The notes under the pieces: generated by a model | What the model saw: only the letters and a program-made list of their open reading frames with translations | The model's database searches: none | What the model was told of the DNA's origin: nothing | Shown: positions 21,111 to 30,992 of the stretch, in pieces | Layout: the number at the start of each line of letters is the position of its first letter | How positions within the stretch are numbered: position 1 is the stretch's first letter | Made by a program: the position numbers and the translations under genes | Origin: Catonia carolina | Lineage: Eukaryota > Arthropoda > Insecta > Hemiptera > Achilidae | Assembly: GCA_035578175.1 (NCBI GenBank) | Contig: JAQMRL010000005.1 | Location: 58,013,722-58,077,721 of the forward strand | DNA length: 64,000 bases | Direction: 5' to 3'

Positions 21111-21703
21111 ATAATCATGATTAAATATTTGGCGATCCTAACACACATAAATATGAAAGAGGAAGCACGACACTTATGTAACACTGATCTCGTGGTAGCC
21201 AGAATATACTGGCGGACAACGCTTTTAACCCAGCTTCTGTAGGTACAAATTTCTTGTAATATTTAGATATTTTGGCATAATTTTTATGACTATTAAGGCA
21301 AGTTTTAAACAAAATCTTTTTTTGATTTAATTTGTAAATATGTGGATGTATCAGCTAAATGATCATAACCTTTCAAAAACGTATGCGGATAGACCCGCAA
21401 AACGACCTGTGGGTAAGATTTTTTTGGCAGAAATCGCTTTCAATAGGTCGCGAAAGGTTAAAAACAAGTCTTACCAGGGGCTCAAAAATGGTCAATTTTT
21501 TAACTTAATGAATTCTGGCTTTAGCTGGTCAATATTTTTAGAGTCCATCTTTCATCTTTAAGTTGGACTCTACACCTGTTCTTTTGAACAAACGGCTTGG
21601 CCTTTATTGGTTTACGTCTCACAATTTTTATGGACTTTTAATTTATTAAATACATTGCGACAGTCAAAATGTTAATCTTGTTTTCCATATTTATTTGTTA
21701 CAG
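21111..21703. other. upstream region of the host gene
   Basis: No repeat family recognised. The 73-residue frame at 21340-21561 lacks coding character. A pyrimidine-rich stretch ending TTTATTTGTTACAG (to 21703) looks like a 3' splice site, so the true 5' exon and promoter are probably further upstream and were not identified. Confidence 0.4.
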
Positions 21704-21725
21704 ATATTCAACAAAATATTCAACC
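21704..21725 (+). other. putative 5' UTR portion of exon
   Basis: Follows the acceptor-like TTTATTTGTTACAG at 21690-21703 and precedes the ATG at 21726 with context CAACC. If the acceptor is used, translation cannot begin at the upstream in-frame ATG at 21669. Confidence 0.5.
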
Positions 21726-22058
21726 ATGAATAATTATACGAATACAAATATTTTACTAGTAATTACTCTAATAGTAATTTACCTAAGTAGATACGAATGT
21801 TTTCCCGTAAAATCAAAAGATATACGACATAACAATAATAAAGAACAAATAACAGCTGTTGATAATCCACAAGAAGATTTAAATGGACAAGAACAACAAA
21901 ATTTAGTGGCAAATGTTCAACAAGATAGAAATAGTAGAAATGGAAAGTCATTGCAGTTTTACCTGGATCCTTCAGGGGGCGCATTTGGGTCCAATTCTGA
22001 TCAAGAACCTTTTCTTTTAGATCTTGATGAGCAACTAGAAGCGGCTTTGGCAGCACAA
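21726..22058 (+). CDS. secreted protein, coding exon 1 of 2 (unrecognised)
   Basis: Encodes residues 1-111 of a predicted 269-residue protein. Residues 1-25 form a signal peptide: a polar MNNYTNTN, a hydrophobic core ILLVITLIVIYL, then a likely cleavage zone near SRYEC-FPV. The mature N-terminus is rich in Asn, Gln and acidic residues, continues with SLQFYLDPSGGAFGSNSDQE and ends in the acidic, helix-prone FLLDLDEQLEAALAAQ. The exon ends CAA at 22058 against a consensus donor GTAAGT, in phase 0. I chose the ATG at 21726 because an acceptor-like site lies between it and the in-frame ATG at 21669. Retention of the intron would stop after about 14 extra residues. The protein is probably exported. 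I recognise no domain or family and infer no function. Confidence 0.75.
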
Positions 22059-22844
22059 GTAAGTTTCTTTTTAACTTTTGTTTCTGTTCATAGGATATTT
22101 TAAGCCACCTTAAGTGAATTGTGAATTCCAGAAACCCCATATTATGTCCATCGCAGGAAATTTTTTAGGGAACATAAAATGTGCCTATCTTCAACTTTTT
22201 GATTAACCAGGTTGTATTTTTTCTTTTAAGAAATATTTAAGAAATAGTGCCTGAACTACGTTCATGTCATACTGAAACTCTTAGGTTTTAAACAGTATTT
22301 TGTTTAAATATTTAAATGTGGTAGACATCAGCGTTTCCAAAATTCATCTTCGTTGCCTCACGGGATTAAAAGCAATGCTAAATACTTGATTCTGCCACTC
22401 AGGTCTGATCATTCAATAATCTCGTAATAAGTTCCTATAATTTGTTTTGTAATACCGGATGGGTGATCAACGTTCTGTAGTACCAACTGACAGCCGAACA
22501 TGAACTAACTCCATTGGAAGTCGCTGTGCTAATTCATATCTACTACAGACCAAAAATGTAGCAAAAATACACAAGCATTATTTATACTTCATTGGGATGT
22601 TTTTGTCAATGTATATTTTAAAATATGAAAAAATTAACAGTATGATCAAAATGAAACTAAACTTAAAAAAATAGTTTTATTTTAGATTTTTCGGGAACTT
22701 TTTCACTTGAATAAAACACAAAATTTGAAAAATAAATAAATAAACTTCTATCCTGTAAAATCAATGTTTCATGCTGAATTTTTGTTGTAAGTTAGCATGG
22801 ATTTAAAAAGGACATCAAGTGGTATTTTTTCATGTGTTACTGTC

Positions 22845-22950
22845 AGCTGGTCACCATAAAAATTTGTTCATCTTATCATTTTTACTTAACAGTACAAAGC
22901 ATATTTCTACCAGATGACTTACTTGGGAGGCCTGCAGGCCAAAATCAAGA
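22845..22950 (+). repeat. hairpin repeat E (copy 1, intronic)
   Basis: CTGTCAGCTGGTCACCATA opens the unit and TTTCTACCAGATGACTTACT with GGGAGGCCTG closes it. The two ends are partly complementary. A cleaner copy is at 35600-35712. Confidence 0.6.
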
Positions 22951-23027
22951 AATTAACACTTTCTTTAGTTCAGTGGGCATTAAAAATTAGTTCCGATAAT
23001 CACCTCGTACATGAGTTACTCCTTTAA

Positions 23028-23801
23028 GGGGGTACAGACTTTTAACAATTTAAAAAAAATTGATTTTCTTTTTATTTTATTTTATTATTCTCTGTAGTTT
23101 TCTAATTAGTCTGGTACACAAATTGTAGCTCTAGTGAAATTGTAATCCTCAAAAATTAATAAAGGAAATTATCGTGCCCATCAACTTTTCAGAATTCTGA
23201 CTTGTTTGTTGCTTACTTTTTGTTTCATTTCAATTCTATTAGTATTACAGTTCTTTCCCTTACAGATGGAATCGTGTACAAGAATTAGCTGTCATGTTTT
23301 GAAAGCTTTCTTTATGGGATAGTAACCTTAAAATTTGTGCTGTACTGTTTGCGTTTACTGTTTAGGTTTTAGTATTGCTTAGTACTTATACGTTTTGCTT
23401 TGCATTCTTTTGAAAAACGGTGATTTTTCGGAAATTGTTTTTTTTCCACTTCGGTACGATTTACTCAAAGACTAATTAAGATATCTCCTTTAATTTTTGG
23501 CCAGAGTATCTTCATAATTTTCTTTATCTGGTATACCAAATAATTTGCCATTGTATTATTAATTTTATGAGCTATATGAGTAAATATTTCAAAATTTGGC
23601 CAATTTTAGATAAAATCGAAAAAATATTATTTAAAATATTCCGAATTAAAAAAGGCAAAGTATTATTGGTGTACTTTACAAAGAACAATTCAATGAATAA
23701 AATGGTTTTTGTTTAAAATCTCTATTTATAGTAGTAACTGAGAAAACAGTACCAGAAAATTACTAAATCAACATGCGTGGAATACAAACGTCTGTACCCC
23801 C
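23028..23801. mobile_element. TTAA-flanked transposon, GGGGGTACAGAC termini
   Basis: 774 bp between TTAA at 23024-23027 and 23802-23805. The terminal repeat GGGGGTACAGAC on the left pairs exactly with GTCTGTACCCCC on the right. There is no transposase frame. The TTAA target fits piggyBac or Kolobok superfamilies; the G-run terminus leans to Kolobok-like, but this is an inference. The whole element is inside the host-gene intron. Confidence 0.75.
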
Positions 23802-23855
23802 TTAATTTTCGTACTCGAGTTCCTATTTTGTTGCTTTAGTTTTCGTTCTTCCTCT

Positions 23856-23988
23856 ACTTTCTTCTTCCTCTTGCCCTACTATAGGCAGGAAAGTTATGTT
23901 TTCATGTCGATCTTTTGAAATCGAGTTTTCCCCGGATATAGGCTGCATATGTTCAGGCCCAAAAATACATTTTTTAGAGATTGGTGTG

Positions 23989-24041
<53 letters not shown>

Positions 24042-24056
24042 TGTGTGTGTGTGCGC

Positions 24057-24116
<60 letters not shown>

Positions 24117-24650
24117 GTACGCGCATTCGAATAAAATAACAGAGAATTGCATGAGCTTTAGAGTAGACCTACTACGAAGAAACCAGACAAGAACATTTAA
24201 ATCAAAATCAGTCAACCGATAGCAGCATTTTATTCATATAATTTTTTAATTTTTGTAATCCATTCAAAAACCTTCTGCTACGATTTTGATTAAAATAATC
24301 TCCTTTACTAAAATCTTAGTGCTCTACAAGATGGGGAAAGCGGTGAGTCTGGGGAAATTCGTGAAGATATGTGCTTTAATTGCGGCATTAATAGACCTAT
24401 GAATTTTACGGCAAAAGCATATAATGTAATCAACGTTTTACAAAATATAAACCTACATCTTTTCGTTGGTTTTCCTCTACAGACCTTATTTTAGAGACAC
24501 TAACAGAAAAGTACAACTGAAATGTTTCATTCTAGGTCATCCACTCATTATCAAAATTATATTATTTAAAATTTTACATCGTCCACTCATGATTAAACGT
24601 AGGTTTTGTGTTTCATAAAAAGCCTACTTTCTCTTGCCCTATATGCAAAC
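23856..24650 (-). repeat. G-family repeat with expanded microsatellite (copy G4)
   Basis: Reverse copy: GTTTTCATGTCGATCTTTTG, AATCGAGTTTTCCCCGGAT, the GT/GC tract, then AAATCAGTCAACCGATAGCA, GTGCTCTACAAGAT and near the far end CCACTCATGATTAAACGTAG. The two overlapping open frames (Thr-His and Cys-Val repeats) are translations of the microsatellite and are not genes. Confidence 0.8.
23992..24115. repeat. (GT)n-(GC)9-(GT)n microsatellite
   Basis: 124 bases of almost perfect purine-pyrimidine alternation. A (GC)9 block at 24053-24071 lies between GT runs, with one GA interruption near 24039. It occupies the fixed microsatellite position of the G family. Confidence 0.95.
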
Positions 24651-24855
24651 ATGTAGGGAAAATCGTGTCAAATTTTTGAAATTGATTTCACATACCTATA
24701 TTGCTCACCGAAATTGATCCTTTTTTTACTGGCAAAAGAAAGCCGTGAACGTTTTATCCAGATTTTTTATTCCGTTTGAATTGGTTGTTTATATATGTGT
24801 AAATATATATTTATTTTACTTTTTATTATTTATTTGTTCTTTTGTATTATTTTAG

Positions 24856-25332
24856 ATGTCTGATGGACAACAAGATAACGAAATTTTGTCAAGAGCAAGA
24901 CCTGGTCGTCCGAAACCTCATCATTCGAGCACTGACGGTTATCCGAACTCACCGATCTACTATATACGATTACCACCGACACCTTATATGTATGTACCAG
25001 GAATGGGCTACGTCAGTCAACCTCCCACATTGCGTCCACCTCCCGTACAAGCGGCCACCGATTCCCCGTTCATCAATCTACCTTTACATTTTATATCTAA
25101 TGCAAAACCCACCGGAATTTACACTTGGAATCCACCTACTGAGCGTCCACAACAACAGATATTTCATCAAAGTCGACCAAGACCAAAACCTACTCAAACT
25201 CTTCAAGATTCTACTATTACCAACCTTGACAAAGGTCCATATTCTTTCAATGGAAGACCGACTGACATTTTCTTACTAAGAAATACATACAACAGTTTAT
25301 ATGCCGATGCTTTACAAAATTTCTACCCTTAA
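24856..25332 (+). CDS. secreted protein, terminal coding exon (unrecognised)
   Basis: Encodes residues 112-269. The exon starts right after the AG at 24855, and its first codon happens to be ATG; phase 0 matches the end of exon 1. The product is Pro-, Tyr- and polar-rich: RARPGRPKPHHSS, PNSPIYYIRLPPTPYMYVPG, LRPPPVQAA, then RPRPKPTQT, and a better-ordered C-terminus GPYSFNGRPTDIFLLRNTYN ending ALQNFYP before TAA. There is no membrane segment after the signal peptide and no cysteine-rich array, which suggests an extended extracellular or matrix-type protein; this is inference from composition only. Intact frame, clean splice sites and a nearby poly(A) signal all support a live host gene. An overlapping frame from 24842 is a shadow. 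Confidence 0.78.
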   Translation: MSDGQQDNEILSRARPGRPKPHHSSTDGYPNSPIYYIRLPPTPYMYVPGMGYVSQPPTLRPPPVQAATDSPFINLPLHFISNAKPTGIYTWNPPTERPQQQIFHQSRPRPKPTQTLQDSTITNLDKGPYSFNGRPTDIFLLRNTYNSLYADALQNFYP

Positions 25333-25346
25333 TGATATTGTTTACC

Positions 25347-25352
25347 AATAAA
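25347..25352 (+). terminator. polyadenylation signal AATAAA
   Basis: AATAAA begins 15 bases after the stop codon at 25330-25332, in an AT-rich context. It would give a very short 3' UTR. Later AATAAA matches in this AT-rich DNA could be used instead. Confidence 0.6.
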
Positions 25353-28300
25353 TTTCATAAATTTAAAATTTTTTAAATTAATTAATAGCGGTCAATTAAA
25401 ATTAAAATTTTAATTCGTTTGATTCATATAAATTGAATTACACAAAAATAATTTCTGATAAATTTATAATTATGTGACTAGAATATCCTTAGTGAAACTT
25501 TTTGTTCGTTACCTTAATAGCACAAGCGCACGAAGTAAATTTCAATTGTTATAATTCAAAACGAGCATACAGTGTGGAATTCCCTCTAAAAATTGTGGTA
25601 AAATTATGAAAATCTGACAGTCCTAAAATATGTAAAACATTATTTTTTAGGGGTGGCTTGCTTCTTATATAGATTTATCATTTTAAATTTTATATGGACT
25701 GCTTCTTAAACATTGAAATAAGTTAGTATTTCGCAAAATACTTTCACAAAGATATTATTTACTGTTACTTCATATGTGTTGGTTAACCATATCCCATACT
25801 TTGTTTTGATAAAACTATACCAGATATTTTGATTTTTTCCAAAAAAATTTTATTTTCAAATTCAGGTACACATATTATCTGAGCATAATTATTTAAAATT
25901 TGTTCGGTAGAGATGGAGAAAAACATTATTGTTTTTGTCAGTTCGGCTAATCTGTGTAGACAAACCTTGCTTTACTTTTTCTCAATTTAAACTATCTTAG
26001 CCGTATTGGAAAAAATGGGGAGAGCCGACCTTTCTTAAACCAATCAGATATAAGCATGAGGTGATATTATTAATTTATTACGTAATCTTCCAAAGACAGT
26101 TCCTTTTCAAATATTATTTTTAAATGTAAAAATACTATTTATTTAAGTTTCCAATAGTTTATCTCATAAAACAATTTAAAATTGGTAAAAAATAAAATTT
26201 ATAGCTGAGTTTTAAGCATAGTCACATACTTATAGATTTGAAAAATATTTTTTATATTAAACTTGTAATATAGTCTATATCAATATTAATATTATTGTAA
26301 ATTTTAATTTATTTTTAATACTTATAAAAAAGTTTTTAAAATTATTGTTATTTTTGAATTTTTTAGTTACAATGGGTTTAACTTTAATATATAAAAAATT
26401 GTAGCTTAAAATTGAAGTACGATAGATATCAACTTGATTTGAGATAATATAATAATTTATCAGTTTTCAAAAATGTATAAATTAAATTCAAGATATGCCC
26501 CTTTATTGAAAATAATCTTTCTTTTAGTGTAACACTACCATTTTTTAACCCACTAGGAGGCACCCGTGTAAATATTTTAACTAGAAACTATCGAATTGAA
26601 ATTCTATATTTAAAAATCATTAAAAAATTAAAAATTTCAGCCAGTAACTTCGAGATATGAATAACATATTACATAAATTTTATGCAGATGTAAGTTCATG
26701 TAACATTAATCATCTTGTAGCGTCTGTAATCGAAAATCATATGAATTAATAACAATTTGATTCATCACCAGTGATTTACGTATATAAACATTGTTCTACA
26801 TGAACCAAACTACAAGTAGTAATTTTATGTTTTGATTCGTTTTTTGTATTTGTTAATAATGATCGGTAAATAGACATGTATTTCCACTTTTCTTGAAGAA
26901 TTTGTTGAATTTTAATTATTTAAAAACTCAATTTTTCATGCTTTGAAAGAATATGGATCTTATTATTTCTATTTAAAATTTTTTGGTTGTCCTGCGAGTG
27001 GTTTAGGGGATTGTAGTTTTACATCAAAAGTTTTGAAGGGGTTTCGTAATATATTTTATTTTACTATGTAGAAAGTTTAAAGAGTCTGATAAATTACTCA
27101 CTTTCGACGCAAATAGAATTCATTAACCAATTAAATTATAAATTGAGATTTAGTTAAAAAGGTAGATGTAAGTAAACATAGTAGAGACTTGTTAATCCGA
27201 ACTGATTAATGTTAACGATATTCTGATTAATCGAATATCAACTTCGGTTATGTGAATACCAAGAATCATGTAGAAAAAAATAAACTGTAAACCTTGCTTT
27301 CGAATAAATAATGGAAAAGATTGTATAGTTTTAAAATTAAGCTAGTTATTTCCAATTATAAAGACATCGGATAATCAAGATTCTATATTACGGTAAATTA
27401 ATGCTCATTTAAATTAGTAGGCTATACGTTAAGAATTAATTCAAAAATTAAATCAATCACAGGATTAGGTATATTGAATTTGTTATTGAATTAGACAAAA
27501 AAATATAAAAAAATATTTTGAAAAAGGTATCCTTGGTAGTTAATAAAATTGGGTAGGTATAGTCACAATTTATGCAAATGAATACAATTAAAGTTAGGTT
27601 ACTGCAGAGAGTAATAGTTACACTGGATTGCCGCTAGAGTTTCCACTGGTTACAATTGTTTTGTTTGCTTGCAAAAATTTAATTCATTGAATTTAATGCA
27701 CCGATCGAAAATCTCAACCAAAATTATTTACTTATTTCATTTCGTAACTATTCTGAACTGATCAAATATAAAATTGTAATTTGAGTATCTACAGTGAAAC
27801 TATGCAAATGTATGTAATGTTTCAATAAGAGCTTCTTCCAATCCAACGTAAAGAAAAACGTTATGAAATCTAGAGATGATACAAGTGTTCAGTGTTTAAT
27901 ATTAGATCAAAGAAAGACTCTGATTAGGCTAAAAATCTAGATATTGTGCTAATGTGCAGTGCTTGATATTAGATCAACAGAAAACAATCTGATTCAAGCG
28001 AGGTATCGAAGTGGCAGAATTAAGAACTGTTTTGCATACAGTCACATTGCAATGACATACGATAGCTGCAAATTTTCTAAATCCTTCTCCATATCCACAT
28101 TACAAAAGCCAGTAAATTTTTACTTTCTTTTTCCCTTAATGTCCGTGTTTTGTATCAAAACACGACAACACATTTTTAATGTAAAATACTCCAACCATAA
28201 CATTTTACTAAAGATTTCCTCATTTTACTTCTATCTTTATATGTAGTAAATTTTCCTTTCTGTTTAACCCTTTTATAGCATTCTTTAAACGAATTTTTAA

Positions 28301-28858
28301 ACTTTAGTAATGTTTCTTATTATGTTCGTTTGGTTTTTAATGTTATTTCTATTATAATCTCTTCATGGCACGTTGTTCTGATTTGCTAGTTTTCTATTAT
28401 TTTCCGTAGTAAACACCCGTTGTGCACTGTAGGTCTACGTCAACATTGGGCACACACGTGAATTAAATAATTTGGTTTTCAAATATTTTAAGAAGTTCCT
28501 CAGGAAACCAAATAGGAGATAAATTTAGTAAATTGTTGTACGTTTTAAATATCAACGAAAAGAATCAAATACGAGTATTATAACTTCACCCGAACGCCCC
28601 ACAATAAACATACAGTGGCGCTTCTATCGGGAATCCATTGCAACAATTACAACCCACACATTATTTCATTCAATATAATTATTACTCTGGTTATAGTTTT
28701 AAATATTTTAAGTATAAATTATTGTTCATAAGTGAATTTATCTCTTAAATTAATCTATTTTTTCTTTGTTTTTGTAAATAAGGCAACTTCATAGCTTTAC
28801 ATTATTATAAAATCAGTATTATTAAAATTGTTGTTAATTAAAAATTTATTTAGACTTA
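25353..28858. other. 3.5-kb AT-rich stretch without genes
   Basis: No coding frame with plausible composition was seen. An approximate direct repeat near 27886 and 27950 shares TTTAATATTAGATCAA / CTTGATATTAGATCAA. TTAATCCGAACTGATTAAT near 27191 and ATCGGATAATCAAGATT near 27366 recall decayed pogo-type ends but do not form a clear pair. The 95-residue frame at 27959 is not convincing. Confidence 0.45.
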
Positions 28859-28860
28859 TA

Positions 28861-29489
28861 GAGAGTGCCTTTAAAAGATGAGACCAAACTTTAATTTTCA
28901 ATCTTGAGTATCTCAGAATTTATTAGATTTGTCAATAATATTATAAAAAAATATTCAGAATTTTTAAGAAAACAAAATAACACTGTAATTATAAAAATCC
29001 GATGAAAACAACCAAGTTATTACAAGAAATAAACCTACTCCAAAATGATGGCCATTTTAAGTGAGTCATGAAGGTAAGAAGGATATACAAGATGGCCGCT
29101 ATTTTGAAGTAGGTTTATTTCCTGGAATAACTCGGTTGTTTTTTATCGGATTTTTTAGGATATAGTGTCAATTTGTTCACAAAATATTTGTTATGATAAT
29201 GCACAAATAAATTCAATGATTTCTGAGATATTCAAGTCTGAAACATTAAAATATCTGCCATTTTAAAATTTGCCAACGAAGAGTTTCAATAATATTTCAT
29301 TTAAAAAAATATTAGTTTAATAATAATTTCATTTAATTACCTCAACCCTTTCTTGAGAGAAAACGTTTATTAAAATTCATAAAATGGTGGTGAGACAGAA
29401 CAATATGATGTTCACTACATATATTTTTCTTCAATGTGTTAAGTACAATCATTTCCCATAGTCCTGTCACATCTTTTAAAGACACTCTG
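28861..29489. mobile_element. foldback transposon, TA-flanked
   Basis: The ends GAGAGTGCCTTTAAAAGATG and, inward from the right, CAGAGTGTCTTTAAAAGATG pair over about 20 bases and are flanked by TA. A long central palindrome also exists: AAATAAACCTACTCCAAAAT with GGCCAT on the left (near 29024) mirrors ATGGCCGCTATTTTGAAGTA on the right (near 29091), extending out through the AAAACAACC / GGTTGTTTT region. CTTGAGTATCTCAGAA / TTCTGAGATATTCAAG also mirror. Arms are unequal; the right has roughly 170 extra bases. No coding capacity. Confidence 0.65.
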
Positions 29490-29888
29490 TATACGAGGCT
29501 AATTTAGTTAGTTATTTTAAGTTAATTTCACTGAATTTAGTTTATAAATGTGTTAGCTAAGATATAATGAATTAGTGAGTTTGTGTTTTATACGATTATA
29601 AATAAAAAATATTTAATGTGAGTCACGAATGAGTGTTACGACAGGTTATTTATTACAAAAATTATTAATGCTGTTGATTTTTCTTCTTGAGTCACCTTTA
29701 AATAATTTTTAAATTGATTTATTAATTTAGTTTAATTCAATTAAGTCGTAGCGTATTTGTTAATTTATTTATATGTATATATTAATTTATTTTTTAAATT
29801 AATTCAAAACTAGATTAAGCTCTAGTCGCTTTTACGTTGTTTAATTAAACGTTTAGTTTAGGAAAATTAGAAAATTTGTTCTTGGTAT

Positions 29889-29914
29889 TTTCTTCTTCTT
29901 CTTCTTCTTCTTCT
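29889..29914. repeat. (TTC)n tract, possible LINE 3' tail
   Basis: About eight TTC units. Reading the minus strand, decayed sequence with MKWIRLKRAGE-like residues (30180 to 29915) leads into (GAA)n, as at the LINE end at 3741. This makes it a possible but weak second LINE tail. Confidence 0.4.
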
Positions 29915-30196
29915 GTTTCTCCTCATCTTTCTTCATAAAAGTCCAATTCAAACAATAACTCAGTAAGTAAAGAATTTCTTATGAATTTCTTCGCCCAGTT
30001 GGCCAATTCGCGGAGTTAATTTATAGTTTCTTCATTTCATTTCTCCTGCTCTCTTTAGCCTTATCCATTTCACCTTGATGTTTTCCGTCTCCTCTTTCAG
30101 ATCATTGCTGAGCAGTGTTCATCTGATGCTAATAAATTTTCTTTCTCAATTCTAGTTTGTTTCAAAAAAAGAATCCTATAGTATGAAATGTTGGAG

Positions 30197-30984
30197 CAGT
30201 GATTCTCAACCTGGAGGTCGTGGTGATTTTATAGGGGGACCGTGAAACAATAATGAAATCATTTAATGATTTTATGAGAAAAAATAATTTATTATAAACT
30301 TACTTATAAAAACTTTACATGCAATAAGTACACTTACTTGTAAAGAAAAGAAATTAATCATTAATTAATTATTAATATAATGGTTCCATTTGTTTTTCAT
30401 TTAAAATTTTCTTCACGCGTAGATCTTCGTTAGAAACATATTATTATAAAAGTAAATTGTTCTCGAGTGATAACATACGATTCCTATATTTAGGTTTTAG
30501 AGCAACCATAGAGGAAAACCCCTTTACACAGAGATAAAACGTGGAAAAAGGTATTAAAATTTTCAATGCTTCTGTGACTAAATTTCCATATTCATGTCGT
30601 CGAGCAAGCCAAAACGTATTTAAATCTTTAGATGCAAATTGCAGTCGTAGCGTTTTGTCGGCAGACATTTCGATGAGCCGATTGTGAATCTCAACTGGTA
30701 CAATTCTTTATAACTTAGCTGCGGCAACAACGTTTTCACTAAAAGGATTCAGTACCAATCTTTTTGAGAAATCATTTTTATCTTCCGGGAAATACTCTCA
30801 TACTCTAATTAGTGCAGTTTGATTATATAATATGAAAAAACATTTTTTATTTATAATTACAGTCAAAATTCAATTATTAATAGTAAGGCTTAGTATTATT
30901 ATCAGGGAGGGGGGTCGCGAAATATTAGTTTTATTTATTTTTACTATTTGGGGGTCGCGGAGAAAAAAAGGTTGAGAATCACTA
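30197..30984 (-). mobile_element. hAT-superfamily relic with 8-bp target duplication
   Basis: Termini CAGTGATTCTCAACC on the left and, inward from the right, TAGTGATTCTCAACC. The flanking octamers TGTTGGAG (30189-30196) and TGTTAGAG (30985-30992) differ at one base. Subterminal GGTCGCG/GGGGTCGCGG blocks are typical of this group. At 788 bp it keeps only the end of a transposase gene. Confidence 0.85.
30444..30720 (-). pseudogene. hAT transposase C-terminal dimerisation region
   Basis: The minus strand reads VVAAAKL, a stop, then EIHNRLIEMSADKTLRLQFA, LNTFWLARRHEYGNLVTEAL, LIPFSTFYLCVKGFSS and KPKYRNRMLSLENNLLL. The F-STYLCE-GFS / KNRL pattern is the hallmark of the hAT C-terminal dimerisation domain; here the usual Glu after the Cys is Val. 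The catalytic DDE region and the BED zinc finger are deleted. It lies inside the hAT relic, in the orientation expected. Confidence 0.8.
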
Positions 30985-30992
30985 TGTTAGAG

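Larger units (their letters stand above)
22059..24855 (+). other. intron, 2797 bp, GT-AG
   Basis: Donor GTAAGT at 22059-22064; acceptor with a T-rich tract ending GTATTATTTTAG at 24855. Removing it joins two open frames in phase 0. It contains a hairpin repeat (22845-22950), a TTAA-flanked transposon (23028-23801) and a reversed G-family repeat with a long GT/GC tract (23856-24650). Confidence 0.75.

Noticed and set aside
21340..21561. 73-residue frame upstream of the host gene
   Set aside because: No domain, no signal peptide, no splice compatibility with the gene. Taken as chance.
23823..24222. Open frames of His-Thr and Cys-Val repeats on both strands
   Set aside because: They translate the GT/GC microsatellite of a G-family repeat.
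24842..25279. 145-residue plus-strand frame overlapping the terminal exon
   Set aside because: Out of phase with the spliced gene, starts inside the intron end and has no coding character. It is a shadow.
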